Origin: Todiramphus chloris collaris
Taxonomy: Eukaryota > Chordata > Aves > Coraciiformes > Alcedinidae
Assembly (NCBI GenBank): GCA_025345505.1
Contig: JANVCC010000018.1
Location: 8,648,998-8,712,997, forward strand
Direction of reading: 5' to 3'
DNA: 64,000 nt
Part shown: one piece after another, positions 1-14,612 of the stretch
Numbering within the stretch: the stretch's first letter is position 1
How the letters are laid out: each line of letters starts with the position of its first letter
Notes under the pieces: generated by a model
What the model was told of the DNA's origin: nothing
Databases searched by the model: none
Seen by the model: the letters and a program-made list of their open reading frames with translations, nothing else
Position numbers and translations under genes: made by a program

Positions 1-261
1 AGATGTGTATAGAATTTCAGACATGATATATAGCTAGACAATTTCACTGAGAACAGAAAGAACTGATAGTACATAAATTACATCTGCATAACCTAAATAA
101 TGTTAAATCTGAACAATCTAGTGTAGTGTATCACAGCTGGGCAGAAAGGACGATGCTCTGTAGATCTCTCTTCTTCCTATGTACTTTTTTTGATACTCAG
201 CAAGGCAGAAAGAGGTCAAAATGATATTGCAGATAACCTCCCTTGCTCTCACTAGGACACA

Positions 262-1226
<965 letters not shown>

Positions 1227-3396
1227 AATTAATTAGGATTCAAGAGAGGTCATCTTTCCTGAAATCAGGTAACTCTACAGCTGTCTCTTAAAAGATGTTT
1301 TTTGCCTGAATTTGCTACTGCCTGATATTACCAATGGTCAGAAGGCTGCTTTAGCTCGCCCAGCAGTCTGAGCCGGCAGCTCAATCCTCTGCTTCTGCAG
1401 AGTTTCTGTCAGGCTCCTGTGTGCTGTCACAGTTGAGCCCTATCCACTTCTGACATTTTAAGTGATGATCGTAATATGTATTTCTGCAAAGTGTTTAAGA
1501 GCGTGTTTCCTTACCTGTGGAAACACAGTCGTATTTTATCACCTGCTTCGCAGGAAAAGGGGCCAAAGAATAACAGTCTTTAATTTTTTCATGTTTCCTC
1601 TGCTACTGTTTATTTTCCTGTGTGATGCCTGACTAAAATGTTTGTTTAATGTAGCCGGACAACTCACCTTACCAAGGCAGCACTTAAGCTGATGGAAAAA
1701 CCTCACATCTGCTTTATTCTTTCTGTGAGTGAACTAAACTTTTCCTTATTTCATAGTAGGATGCTCATATTAAATTACTGGAGGAAGGCAATGACTTTTA
1801 TGTATTTATAGTGCTGTTTATTTTTTAATGTCAATCTGCTTTATAATTTACCTCATTTCCAAAAGAAAGAAAGAAAGATGTTGAACAAGGACTTTTATTA
1901 CTTGCAAAAGCTTTTACTTTCCTGTGAAAGCCTTGTGAAAATAATAGTAATAATGTGGAAATTTCTCATTGGGTTTATTTCTGTTAATTATTCCTCTCTT
2001 TCTTCTTTGGGGGGAAAACCCAACGTAAAAAATTCCCATCATAAATATTACTCATAAAGCGTGAATGTTTTGGTAGTGGAACTGCTGATCATTTCCATGA
2101 AATGTGAGGCACAGTTGGGATTTGGTTGGGGAAGGGGAGATTGTTTATTCACCCCTGATGGAGTTTCATCCCCGGGGATAACAATTTACTCCCACAAATT
2201 TGCAGCAAATCTAATGATGTGTTGCAAATGGCATGAAAAAGGAAAGGGTAACATCAACAAAGCAGAAAGGATGTTAAAAATACGTATATGCCAGTGAAGT
2301 GCTAGCAGCTACAGTTGCTTAGTGTTAGCCAGTGCCAGGCAGTCATCTGCACATTGGCACTTCATTTTCCCTGGGCCCAGCACAAAGCCTCCTGAACTCA
2401 GGGGAAGGATTCCCTTCTGCAGTAGGCTCATGCCTTTTGTCTCAGAGTTGTCTATCTAAACTCCCCCAAAGAGTATCTGAAGTAGAGCTTCTGTTTACTG
2501 GTTACTGGAATTTAGCTTTATTCGTTGAACTCTTCCATCATGCAATCCCAGCAAGGCACTGAAGCACACACTAAATCCATACCCATGTCTAAACTTGTGC
2601 CTTGGAATAAGTTTGGGGGTTTTAAATGACATTTACAGAGCTGCAAACTACTGCAATACCTGCCATTCCATGTGCCTAAAGGGGACACTGATCTGGATAT
2701 AATTATTACAGTCAGCTAAAACAGTATTTCATTCTGCTTTGCTGCTGCTTCTTGTCATGAAAATGTCCACCAGTGCTCACCATCTTCCTTGCCTAATTCT
2801 TTAACTTGACAATATTGACAAGGAGAAAATGTCTGCAGAGTCTTCGTGGATCTGTGGAAGAAATGCTGGCTTATCTTGAGCAAACCCAGTGGTGTAGGAG
2901 ATTCCTTGCTGGTTAGTGCAATTGCTTGCTGGTCAGGTGTATTTAAAATGAGCTTTAAAAACAGTGGTTTGTGATTAATGAAGAGTGGTATAAAGTTCAC
3001 CTTTCATACCAATCAAAGCCACTCTACCTCAAAGGAAGTTCACCTTGTTCAAAGGAGGGCTGGTCCAGTTGTTGAGTTTCACCAGGGTTCCTCGAGAGTC
3101 AGCATCAGGTCCCAGTCCAGAAAAGCACTGAAATTACCCTCCATAAAGCTACTCACATGCAGAAACCCTTACCTAGCAGAGCATATTAATCCTCAGATAG
3201 GAACCAGTGTGGAGATGCTAAATTGCTGCAGTCAGTGTCCATCCTGGCCACTGCCTATGGGTCTGTGCACCACCTGTATCAGACCCTTTTGTCCCTGCCT
3301 TGCAGGGTAAGAGAGCACACACTTTCCAGGACCAAAAATCTGGACCCTTACTGAAATCCCATTATCACAGCCATCTGCCAGGGTATGTGAGACCTT

Positions 3397-4220
3397 AGAA
3401 TCATAGAATCATAGAATGTATTGGGTTGGAAGGCACATCTACAGGTCACCTAGTGCAAACCCCTGCAATAAGCAGGGACATCTCCCGCTGGGTCAGGCTG
3501 CTCAGAGCCTTATCAAGCCTGGCCTTGAATGTCTCCAGGGATGGGGCCTCCACCACCTCTTTGAGCAATCTATTCCAGTGATCTATCACCCTCATATTAA
3601 AGAACTTTTTCCTAATGTCTAACCTAAATCTGTCCTTTTCTAACTTAAAGCCCTTACCTCTTGCCCTGTCACCACAGACCCTCCCCTGCTTTCTTATAGG
3701 CCCCTTTCAGGTACTGGAAGGTTTCTGTAAGGTCCTCCCAGAGCCTCCTCTTCTCCAGGCTGAACAACCCCAACTCTCTCAGCCTGTCTTCATAGGAGAG
3801 GTGCTTCAGCCCTCTAATCATTTTTGTGACCCTTCTCTGGACATGCTCCAACAGGTCCATGTCCTTCTTGTATTGGGCTCCAGAGCTGGACGCAGTACTC
3901 CAGGTGAGGTCTCAGCAGGGCAGAGTAGAGGGGCAGGATCACCTCTCTTGATCTGCTGGCCACACTTCTTTTGATGCAGCCCAGGATTCGATTGGCTTTC
4001 TGGGCTACCATTGTGCAGTGGTGGCTCCTGTCCAGCTTTTCATTTACTAGGACCCCCGAGTCTTTTCTAAAAGACTGCTCTCTAGCATATCCTCTCCCAG
4101 CCTATATTGATAATGCTGGTTGCCCAGTCCCAGGTGCAGGACCCTGCACTTGGCCTTGTTGAACCTCATGAGGTTCACCTGAGCCCACCTGTCCAGGTCC
4201 CTCTGGATGGCATCCTGACC
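3397..4220 (-). mobile_element. CR1 LINE, 5'-truncated 3' fragment
   Basis: The left edge starts with repeated AGAATCATAG units, the reverse complement of the CR1 3' tail, followed by GGTTGGAAGGCACATC and ACCTAGTGCAAACCC. Reading the minus strand gives [20 protein letters not shown] (within 3669-3860), then upstream [17 protein letters not shown] and [15 protein letters not shown] (3814-4011), which are typical CR1 ORF2 C-terminal motifs. The copy ends at about 4220 in the sequence equal to CR1 'QRDLD'. Several frame changes show it is dead. Confidence 0.9.
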
Positions 4221-4973
4221 TTAAACTGGAGATTAATTTTTCCAGATAAGGGATAGTTCTGCAACTATAGGACCAAGCAGATTGGAGAAGTCCATCATAA
4301 CTATTACAGCTATTTCTGTCTATTTATGTCAATCATGGTTATATATTAACTGGTATGTTTTCATTCTGAGTTCAAGTGTAAACTTAAGCAGAACCCAAAG
4401 TCAATGTTTACACCCTGTAAACCTCTAAACATCAACATTCTAACTAATGTGTGTGTGGAAGCACATGTTCCTGCATTAGTCATACTTGATCCTAAGCAGT
4501 TCCTTCTGTTTGATGTTTTAAACAATAAGTCATACTATATTTCCAAGATTGATGTTGGCAATAATTGCTGGTAGAAAATATGTTTTCACCATAGGAAATT
4601 ACACTGCTGTTTGGTATTATTAGTTCCTACCACTGTTTTCTGACTCTTTCTGAGGAATCACAGAGATTGCCTCAAGAGCAAAGAATAAACTGGAAAGGAA
4701 ACTAGTGTTACACTCCTCTGAAGAACCTTACAATAAGACGGGCAACTTACCAGGAAAAAAATGTGACCAGATACTAGTACATTCCCTGAGAAAACTTATT
4801 TTCACAAGTTTAATCTCTTTTTTGCAGGGCATTTTGATTTAGCATAGGAATGCAACCTTGAATTGATTCATCACTTTCAATTTAATTAATTTTGCTTTAA
4901 AGTTTAGAGGACTTTTGAAAGAGATGTACTACCTACAGCATGTCAAAGTTAAAATTACCTTTGTTGCTTATGA

Positions 4974-5510
4974 AACTGTGTTCAGTTCTGGGCCCCTCAA
5001 TACAAGAAAGACACTAAGTTCCTGGAGTGAGTTCAGAGAAGGGCAACAAAGCTGGGGAAGGGTCTGGAGAATAAGTCTTGTGAGGAGAGGTTGAGGGAAC
5101 AGGGAGTGTTTAGTTTGGAGAAGAAGAGGTTGAGGGGAGACCTTATCACTCTCTACAAGTACCTGAAAGGAGGCTGTAGTGAGGTGGGTGCAGCCTCTTC
5201 TCTCAACTAAATAATGACAGGACAAGAGGAAATGGCCTGAAGTTGCACCAGGGGAGGTTTAGATGACATATTAGGAAGAATTTCTTTACTGAAAGAGTAT
5301 TTAGGTGCTGGAACAGACTGCCCAGGGAGGTAGTGGAGTCAGCATCTCTGGAGGTATTCAAAAAACGTGTAGATGAGGCACTTCAGGATGTGTTCTAGTG
5401 GGATAGTGAGGTGTGTGGTTGGGTTTTGGGTTTTTTTTTGAGGGGGGTTGACAGTTGGATGCAGTGATCTTAGAAGTCTTTTCCAACTGTGACAATTCTG
5501 CGTTTCTGTG
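4974..5510 (+). mobile_element. CR1 LINE 3' fragment, different subfamily
   Basis: It starts in the TGTGTTCAGTTCTGGGC motif and runs through '[13 protein letters not shown]'-type sequence to a 3' end of the AGTCTTTTCCAACTGTGAC type. The wording of the 3' third (the GGTCTGGAGAATAAGTC and GTAGTGAGGTGGGTG blocks) matches the CR1 branch also seen at 40.1-40.6 kb, not the branch at 3.4 and 6.7 kb. An extra T-rich run (about 5431-5440) lies near its 3' end. The open reading is degraded. Confidence 0.85.
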
Positions 5511-6692
5511 AAAATAGTAGCCTTTGGCAGTAATCTTCCCATTTAAGTCAAATTATTTTCATCTTTTACCCTCTGCTTGTAGTCCCTCATAAGGACAAGC
5601 GAAAATCTGCGTGCATATCTGCAACTCAGTGTTGAACAGTTGTGGATTTCTGTAAAATCCATGGAGCAGAAATGTTTTTCCTGATAGTCTGAATAGCCTC
5701 TGACACACTGATGCCAACTCTTGATTTAGAGTTTTAGCACTCCACACACTGTGACTAACTCTGAGTTACAAAAAAGATCCAATCAGGCATCAGTTAGGAC
5801 TCATCCCTTTTGCTACCATGACCATCAAATTATCAATTTACTTTTATATTGTCCAGTTTACCTTTACAGAGGCTGGGAATGGGAATTAAAACTTGCCAGT
5901 GTTTTCATACTTTAAAATAATTCTCAAGCGTTTCTTAGTACCAGATTATTGTGAAATTATCCTGCTGTTAGGCAGATCTACAAAGGGAGACATCAGTGAA
6001 ACCTTCTGGGAGAAAGGGACTAAGAATTTGTGGAGGTTCTCTGGGAGTCCCTTGTGTGACAGAAGAAAGCATCATTTCAGGCTTTTCTGTGTGCAGAGCT
6101 GCAAGTACCTGACAAAATGCGTCCCCAGTCTCTACGGTGGTCCTGAGCCAACACAAACAACACTCTAAAGTAATAGCAATAATAGCAGTTAAATGGCAAA
6201 TGGTGAAATAGCAGATGCATTCTGGGGAAAATTTGACAGTAACTGATAGTTTTTGCAAGGCAGAGCATCTGAACTGTCCTGGGAAACTGCAGTGTCAATG
6301 TGGGAATGAAAGATGTATGGAGCAGACTGGAGAGAGTGAGAGACTAATGACAGTGTAATGAGTTTGCTGGTTTATCACTGGGCATGACACACGGTTGTTA
6401 AAACCACTCCACCTCCTCAAAAGAATATTTGCAAGTATGCACGGGTGTGCAGAGACTGCAGCCAGTGTCATGGGGGCTTTGGCTTCCTTAACCATGAAAA
6501 GGTGATTAACATTGAAACGTTTAGGAAAGAAGGCTTGGTGATGAGTTCAGGAGAAAGATAAAAAAATGTTCCATATCATTATGAGCAAAAGTGTGTCTAT
6601 GAAGGATCTAAAATTATATTAGACAAAGAAATTCATAAGAGATCAAATGAATACTTTCAGGAAGATGGTGAGTGAGCCGGTGATGTGCTGAT
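5511..6692. other. Unique AT-rich sequence between CR1 copies
   Basis: I see no exon, RNA gene or recognisable repeat here. Open frames up to 96 codons occur on both strands but have no family resemblance and overlap each other. Confidence 0.5.
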
Positions 6693-7651
6693 AATCATAG
6701 AATTGTAGAACAGTTTGGGCTGGAAGGGACCTCTAAAGGTCATCTAGTCCAAGCCTCCTGCAGTGAGCAGGGGCATCCTCAACCAGATCAGGTTACTCAG
6801 AGCCTCCTTGAGCCTCACATTGAATATCTCCAGGAATGGGGCCTCAACTGCCTCCTTGGGCAACCTGTTCCAGTGTTCCACCACCCTCATGGTAAAGAAC
6901 TTGTTTCTAACATCCAATCTAAACCTACTCTTCTCTAGTTAAAAACCATTGCCCCTTCTCCTGTCACTACAGGCCCTTGTAAACAGTCCCTTTCCCACTT
7001 TCCTGTAGGCCCCCTTCAGGTACTGGAAGGTCATTATTAGATCTCCCTGGAGCCTTCTCTTCTCCAGGCTGAACAACCCCAGCTCCCTCAGCCTGTCTTT
7101 GTAGGACAGGTGCTCCATCCCTCTGATCATTTTCATGGCCCTCCTCTGGACCTGCTCCACCAGGTCCATGTCCCTCCTGAGCTGAGGGCTCCAGAACTGG
7201 ACACAGTACTCCAGGTGAGGTCTCACCAGAGCAAAGTGTCAGAACCACCTCTGTTGATCTGCTGTCCATGCTTCTTTTGATGCAGCCCAGGATGCAATTG
7301 GCCTTCTGGGCTGCAAGCGTGCATGGTCTGCTCTTGCCCAGCTTCTCCTCCACCAGCACCCCCAAGTCCTTTTCTGCAGGGCTGTTCTCTACCACCTCAT
7401 CCCCCAGCCTGTATTGATAGTGAGGATTGTCCTGGCCCAGGTATAGGATCCTGCACTTGGTCTTGTTGAACCTCATGAGGTTCACCTGGGCCCACCTCTC
7501 CAGCTTGTCCAGGTCCCTCTGGATGACATCCCATCCCTCTGGCATATCAACAGCACCGCTCAGCTTGGTATCATCTGCAAGCTTGCTGATGGTGCACTCG
7601 ATCTCACTGTGTCATTGATAAAAATATTAAACAGTACAGGTCCAATGTAAA
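6693..7651 (-). mobile_element. CR1 LINE, least decayed copy in the window
   Basis: The left edge carries the CR1 3' end in reverse (ATCATAGAATTGTAGAAC, then GGCTGGAAGGGACCTCTAAA). On the minus strand 7545 downward encodes MPEGWDVIQRDLDKLERWAQ and the CRILYLGQDNPHYQYRLG, KDLGVLVEEKL and [15 protein letters not shown] motifs. The coding similarity then moves to another frame ([20 protein letters not shown], 7226 downward), so one frameshift separates the two blocks. Further upstream, at about 7560-7650, lie ECTISKLADDTKL and GPVLFNIFIND, the end of the RT domain. It is 5'-truncated within the RT. Long open stretches suggest it is younger than its neighbours. Confidence 0.92.
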
Positions 7652-7849
7652 TGTAAATTCCAACAGTATGAAAAATAAAATAGTGTTGCAGGCATTTAAA
7701 AGTCATAAATATTGTTAATTGGCTTAACAGACATAGGTGAGAAAACTGACAGAACTAGAATACCAATATAAAGGGAACATCACTTGCTTGGAAAAGAGGA
7801 GCAGGGAGATGGGAGGAGGATGGATGGACTTGTCTTTACATACAGGTAC

Positions 7850-8795
7850 GAAAGATAGGGAGACCTGTTGAATATTGTGTCCACCAAACTATGACAAATG
7901 GATTCAAGAGATTTTTTCCGAGAAAATTCCAAGACATCCAGAGTGCAATATGTCATGGGCTTGATGTCTGTAGAGGAACGAAGCTGATGACATATAGGCT
8001 GTTCGGGTAGTTCTCATAATACATTGCCTTTTATATCTAGATATGGAGATAAATATATATCAGAAAAAGCAATTGGCAAAGAATATATGGCAGTTTGATA
8101 AAGAGAGTTTGAAGGTGAGGGGCAGATTGGCTGAATACATTCACAAAAGGGTAACATTTGTGCTAGGACAGAAATACTCGACTACAACCTAGAATTCTAT
8201 CCACTAATCCCCTTAAAACCCTATCATAGTCAGTGGAGAGATATAGGTAACACTCGTGTAATCTATCTAGGTGACTACTTTAGGATGAGATGAATTCTGT
8301 TCTTTCCACTGACTGAGAAGGAAGAAAGATTAAGCTTTAGATATACACATTTAATCAGGTGAATCCCATGACACATATCAAGAAATTGTGACCTTCAAGA
8401 AAAAAAAAAAAAAAAAAAAAAAAAGGAAAACTGAAGAAAAAAAAAAAAAAATTTTGAAAATAAAAAAAAAAAAAAAAAAAAAAGAACAAGTGGCAACTGA
8501 AGGACATGGTAAGAGTTTTTTAGTAAGGAAAATATTTTTATCCTGATGTCCATGGTAGAAGAGGTAATGTATAATAGAGTATGTTGCAACAAAGGTGATT
8601 CCTATTAGATTTTAGCTAATGATAAGAATGGAATTCTAGACTGGATTTCTTAGGAAACAATAAAACTTACATCATCTGTACTTTCTGAGGGCAGGATGGA
8701 TAATTATCTGCTGAAAACGACACAGTATCATTGATAGTCCTTTAGACAAAAAGACCAACAGAGATCTCTTCCAGCCCTACGATTTCATACACACT
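7850..8795 (+). mobile_element. Old, heavily decayed CR1/L3-like LINE relic
   Basis: Scattered islands follow CR1 order on the + strand: a GAATATTGTGTCCA motif near 7871, an ATCCAGAGTGCAA motif near 7938, GGATGGATAATTATCTGCTG near 8695, and GAGATCTCTTCCAGCCCTAC near 8763, which is the usual CR1 3' end. Similarity is too weak to translate. A-rich runs at 8400-8483 interrupt it and may be a later insertion tail or slippage. The boundaries are guesses. Confidence 0.45.
8400..8483. repeat. Interrupted poly(A) tract
   Basis: Three A runs of 25 (8400-8424), 15 (8437-8451) and 22 (8462-8483) bases are separated by short mixed spacers. I see no element body attached directly 5' of it apart from the decayed CR1. 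Confidence 0.9.
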
Positions 8796-9684
8796 AATTA
8801 ATGCTGCAAGAGTAGCATCCAGAATATCAGAATCCTAATGAGGGACAGTTTACCACAGTAGCACCCAAGTAAAACAGATGAACAGATACAACACAGAATG
8901 TTTGAGGAAACCAAAGTATAGGTAAAAAAATGACAGGCATTAGTTAAAAGCAGATCTGAAAGTTCAGAAACCATCTGATCAAATGCCTGAATGAATCTGC
9001 ATTCTGCAGGTTGAATGCAGGATAGAAAAATGTTATAGTAGGACCTGCCAAAGATAGGTTACCTCTAGACATGAGCTAAATGAGTATAGGACTTGTGGTA
9101 TCACTGGATCATCCACACTCTTTAATTATTAATGAGTTTTCTGGTATGGTTTTCACTTTCTTCAGTGAGCATTCTCCTCATATTCAGGCACTGTTCAGGA
9201 GTTAGCACGGCCATGCTCTCTTCCCAATAAGCAGTTTGGGTAGAGGAAAAATACAATTCTGTGAAAACAAGCCATTCTATTCCAGTTGGCCTCAGGGCCA
9301 CAAAATAGTTCCTGACTCTATTTAGAACAATGGTGCAGATACAGCCCATATTTATACCTGCAAAACCAGTAACAGTTTGATTGTTGGAAAGCAGTTGTGA
9401 GGAAACAGGCTGTGGAAATTTGACTTCACAATTGTCAAAGCAGAAGAGAAATTGATAAGTTAAAGCAAAAGATGTTTAATGTTTGCAGTGGGCTAAGACA
9501 GACTAGGAAAGGCATTTCACAGAGGTATCAATCAGTGAAAAGAGGAAAGGCTATCAAAAGCAAACCAGTGTGGAAATGTTCTTTACAGAGTGCTGTTTGT
9601 GGAACAACAGAGCAGATTATTCTATAATGAATCAACATACTTGATGATGACATAATTAAAGGCATACAGTAAATCATCATTTTC

Positions 9685-9745
9685 CAAACTGTCAAGCCAT
9701 ATCTGGAAGAACTGTACTGTGCCCTGGGTCCCGTAAGTCTCTAAC
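9685..9745 (+). mobile_element. Possible small CR1/L3 relic
   Basis: The phrase CATATCTGGAAGAACTGTAC followed by TGTGCCCTGGGTCCC matches the CR1/L3 coding motif 'HLEYC..WAP' on the + strand. Flanking sequence is not aligned, so this is only a remnant. Confidence 0.35.
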
Positions 9746-10019
9746 ATCAGAGAAGGCAAATAAAGAGCTTTGCTTGAACTTTTATGTAAGAAATGTGGAC
9801 TACAGAGGTGTGTTGTAGCCATTCTTCAATTTTTTCTCTGAATCTGGTAGCATAGATGTGATACTTGTGACTCTGATAGTACAGTACTAACCTAGCAGGA
9901 TATTTTCTTAGAGATAGTGACAAATATTGGTGAAAAAATAGTTCAAAATTGTATGAATGAAAGCATTATTATACTAACTGAGATATACTGGTGAGTTACA
10001 TAGGAGCTAATATCTGGAA

Positions 10020-10250
10020 ATGAGATCCAAAGTCCACCTTGTCCAGTCTCTCATTTCCAACAACGGTCAGAACAAATCACTTCCAAGAAAGGGGCAAAAT
10101 TTCTGCAGTAGAAGAGTCTGCCAATTTGTAAAGGCATTGCTTTTAGAGGTAGAGGCTTAAAGACCTGAGGATTTTGTGGTAGTATGTAGCTCTAAGTTAT
10201 GGTTGGAGCTCATTAAGAAAGTTCTAAATATTTGTTGACTTCCAGTGCTT
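10020..10250. repeat. Possible ancient dispersed repeat, family unknown
   Basis: The segment beginning GATCCAAAGTCCACCTTGTC and continuing CTCATTTCCAACAACGGTC resembles a widespread old amniote repeat phrase that I remember but cannot name with certainty. It is an impression from wording only. Confidence 0.25.
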
Positions 10251-13200
10251 TTATTGTCCCTTGCTGATTTCTTGTCCCTGAGAGGTTCTTACTGTAATGG
10301 GCTGTATCCTATATGCTGTATCATATGCGGTGTATTCTTTTACAGGTTTTGACTATTTCTATTTCTTACTATTCCTTTGTATTACAAATGAGTTGCAAAA
10401 GATTTTTGAAGACCTAAAATCATCTCTTCTGGGCCTAGTTGTACCTTATATTTGTGTTTTTTTAATCATAATGATCTGTCTTCTCTCAAGTGTCTCAAAC
10501 ATAAGGGAGGATGGAGACCAGCTGAAAAGTGTTATTTGATTGAAAAATAGATGAATTAACTAAATGACATTCAACCTGGAAAAATTAAGCTAACAGAATA
10601 CAATCAAATTTTTTTTTAAATACCTAAAGTATAGGCTCTCTGTAGGCAGGGAACAGAATCAAGGGAGCCAGAAGTAGTGGACAGGTGAGGGAGGCCAGGA
10701 GGTGATAAAAATGTGCCAAGCTGACAGGTCTCAGAATACCCTCCAGAAGTACAGAGAATACCCACAGCCTGCAGCACAGTCATGAGGGAATCACTGGTGT
10801 CTTAAATTCCTCCAGTTCTAGCTGAAGAAATTTTATTCATTTCTCAGTGAAAAAAAGACAGTACCTTAGCACATCGTGGCCTTAGTAAAACAGCGTAAGA
10901 AGTCTCTTCACTTTCTTTATTCATCTGCTAAGGGGGTTGGTTGCTCAAAGAGTAGTGGCACCAGATTTGCATTTGAGGAGCATGAAGGTAGGGCTTTAAT
11001 TTCCTTTTCCTCTGAATTTGTCCACTCTGGAAAATCGTATAGTAAGTTCTTCCAAGTGTTCTTCTAATGCTGTTGAAATTGTGCTGTCTGGACCTTGAAG
11101 TCAAAATTTGGGTTCATGTTTCTCCCTGTACCCATTCCAGAGCATAGCTCCTACTAACTTATAAAACAGAGCAATATTTTAATGCGTGTAACTTAATAAA
11201 TTTACACCGACAGCCACAATCTTGTTGATAGAGTCAACATAATCTGAAGCCAACAGCAGTAGGGAAATGGAGTGAGCTCAGGTAACCCCTTGTAGTTTTA
11301 TGTTTATTTTAGTCCGATGAACAAACTACTAAAGAATGTATGTGTGCATCCATTAAAGTGTCCAGATTGGGGCTATCTTCACAACCATTCATTTTTGTTG
11401 GAAAAGGAACTATTCTGATTATTTCCTGAAATTCATTAGCCAATGAAGTTGAAAAGGGTTTTTTTTTCTTTGTTATTGTCACTGTTGCTTCATTAGTATG
11501 GCATCTCTTTCTGTCTATTCTTTCTGTCACAGTAAATTCACCTCCTTAGCACAGCTAAGAATACTGTATTGTTTTTATGTGATTAGGATACCGGCTACAG
11601 AACAAAACCAGTCAGAACAAGATGTAGTCATGGCACCACAACACAGAGCTGATTTTTAAATTAATCAAGGGCATGTATATCTCTCAAAGTTTATCAGGGT
11701 GAAGTCAGAAATACTTAACCCTCTTTTATATTTTGTGGATATGTGTACCATGTGTAAGTGGGGGTTTTTTTAAGATTTCTTTCCATACAGACGTAGTACC
11801 AACTCATCTTGAAATTCCACAGATGACATAATGTGACCTCTGAGCTTCTAGTGTGAGTTTACAATTAATCTATCCCTAGTCTAATCTTTTTCTTGCAAAT
11901 AAGCAAGGAAATGATCTTTGGATATTCAATAATCAAGCAAGTTTAAAGACTTAAGGAATAACACGTATTTTAGTCCAAGTACAGGAAATCTCTGTATTTC
12001 TAGAGAATCAAGTATAAGGAGAAAGTTTTATCTGTCCTGAGTTAGAATTATGATTCTTCCCTGAAATGAGTACAGCTTTCCAAGTTCCAGCATAGATCTT
12101 TTGATATCCATAGAGTCAACTGACAACATGTTGGTTTAGGATATAGCTCTAAAATCTTTAGAAAGTAATAATAATGCTGCTAGACATGTGTTTCCTCAAA
12201 GTTGGGAAGCCCTGTATTTCATGTTATTTGCTTGACTGCATTGTGGATATATCAATGTGATTGAAGTCCAGCTCAGGAGATACAGGTATTCATCTAACAA
12301 CTGGCTAATTGAATTGGTGGTTAAATAACCCTAAGCACTGAAAAGCTTGATTGATTTCAGTCATTATTGTTTGTGAAAACTAATAATTTAGCTGAAGGAT
12401 ATTAAGTCCTTGCTGTGACACTTTGGGTTAAAGAGCTACCAATGATATAAAGCACTCTTTTATTTTCTGGATCCTTGGTTTGAGCCCAATCAGGGTTCCT
12501 CTATCACAAAACCACCACAAATAAATCAAACACATTTTGGCACAGTTTGTCGTCTCTGCTTAGCAAATGTATGAGACTAAACTGACACTGATCCTTAATC
12601 ACCTTTAATCCATGGAGAGGGAATGATCCTACCAGGGCAGGAGAGAGGTCATTGGCAGGATCATGGGGAGAAACTAAGTTGGCAGTTAATTTCATAAGCC
12701 TGACCTGGGAATAAATGAAGGGCTTCTATTTTCAGGGTAATCTGTGTATATAAAAGAACTGCATATAAAAAGTTCGGATATTTAAGAAGGTATTTATGTG
12801 TTAAAAGCATGATAAACATGGTAGTTGTTTGCTAAAACTTTGGTTTCACTTTTAAGCTCTAAGGCCTTCTTATTTATGATAATTATATAATTAACAACAG
12901 ATTTTTTTCATTATTAAACTCTGGTGACCTGGTTATGAATTATAAGGGGTGGTTTCAACAGCTTGAAATGGGATAGAATGCTTTGAGGTTCTACAGCTGT
13001 TGCCAGGTAAGTTGACCAGTTTCCATGGGTTTGCAACATTTTCTTTTCTTTTTTTTTAAGAAGTGCTTTTCTTTTCCTAGCTGCTATGTGAAAAAGCCAC
13101 ATGAAGGAATATTTACAGATGCCATGGTACTGCAGAGATTCACATTATATGCTTCACTTTCCGTGCTTTAGATTATCCCACTGACCCAGGCTGACTCATA

Positions 13201-14477
13201 ATGTATCAGTCCAAAATATGCGTAAATACAAATTTGAGGGAATTTGATTAGAACATGAACATTAAGGAAAAAAAAAGAAATTTGCTTTAGACTGTTAACC
13301 CAGGTAAACAAATTGAATAAGCAAAAATATGTTGGCAGGAAAAGCTAAAGAGCTTCTATAGATTCCTTCCTTAGAAATCCCAGTCTGATTCAAGACCAGA
13401 TCTTTTGGAGCCTGTTTCCTAGATGGGAATCACGAGCACAGAGGTACTGGGCTTTTACCATGCAGCAAAGGATTAGAAAGATATAAACTTCTGTTCCTTT
13501 CCTCAAAAGTCTTCTCAGGAGAGGACTGCAATTTATGTATCCTCAGGAGATGGCTTCTTGAGTCAAATATCTGCAAGCCAGGATTTAGGATTCAAATCCA
13601 ACCTTGATATTGCAAACCATCCAGGCCAAGTGAAGAGCTCTCAAGTCATTGTGTGGGGCTTTGACTGGAGTTCTGAGGCACTCGCATTCGTGTCCATGAG
13701 AACTCCCTTCTTATTCTGGGGCCTGAATATCCCAAGTTACCAAAAGAAAAAATGTCTTTGGCTTTCATCTCATTTACACATCTCATCATAGCTGTGCTGC
13801 GGTAGGGTTCTTCAGGCACTGAATGTTTTCATGGTTTATCAATGGTTAATTTCCTCCTTCAGCAAGCAGGTAGAACTGGCTTGCTTTCAGCAGAAAATGG
13901 TATCAACTGCACATCTTTTCATAAAGCTCATGCAAACGGTGCCTACACCTTCAATTTATGAGAAGATCACTTTTATTTCAGTTGAGCCAAGTATCAGTTA
14001 GGGCTCGACGGAAAACATTCCTAGTTCAAACTATAGGACAGTTTTGATCCTTCAAATATTTAACATTATCACCTCAAGCACTCATAATAAAAGCAAAGAG
14101 GCAGCAGATCCGATGAAGAAGTGTACGTGTGCACAGTATTATGTCCTCCAAGCCTTTTTTGACTTCACTAAGCCAGTTTAGAGAAACATTTGAATTTCAG
14201 CAAGTACAATTTTCTCACAGAGACATTGGGTACTTAGACTCCATCCCTTAGCTCTGGTTTTGATGGATTCTTCATCAGATAGCTTTGAAGATTTTTGTTA
14301 CTTGCTCACTGTAAAATGCAACATTCAAGGTAGTAGTGGGCAGTTTTAAAGGGACGTGATCAGTTTGGCTCTGTAAATTTCATTATTATTAAAGAAATAT
14401 ATTTTTCAAGAACTACTCAGTAGTCGTTATGTTTACGCAATGTTTTTCACTTCAGGTATTTTTAACACAGTCTACAA

Positions 14478-14612
14478 AAGTCACTTCATTGTCACAGCAG
14501 CCTGAAGCATCTTTTTAAAATGAGGAAACTGAGACACAAAGATTTTATAATTTGCACAGGATTCAGAAAAATTCCAGGCCTGACTTTTCATCCCACCTCC
14601 AGTCTAGGCTTA
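14478..14612 (-). mobile_element. MIR-like (CORE-SINE) relic
   Basis: AAAATGAGGAAACTGAGACA, followed by a GTTAAGTGACTTGC-like segment and then CAGGCCTGACTTTTC and CACCTCCAGTCTAGGC, is the reverse complement of the MIR body. MIR elements are rare and old in bird genomes. The match is by eye, and an L2 3' end would look similar. Confidence 0.5.

Noticed and set aside
10297-10539. 80-codon + strand frame with hydrophobic runs
   Set aside because: The hydrophobicity follows from T-rich DNA. It does not match the expected upstream LDAH exon and has no donor in the right phase.
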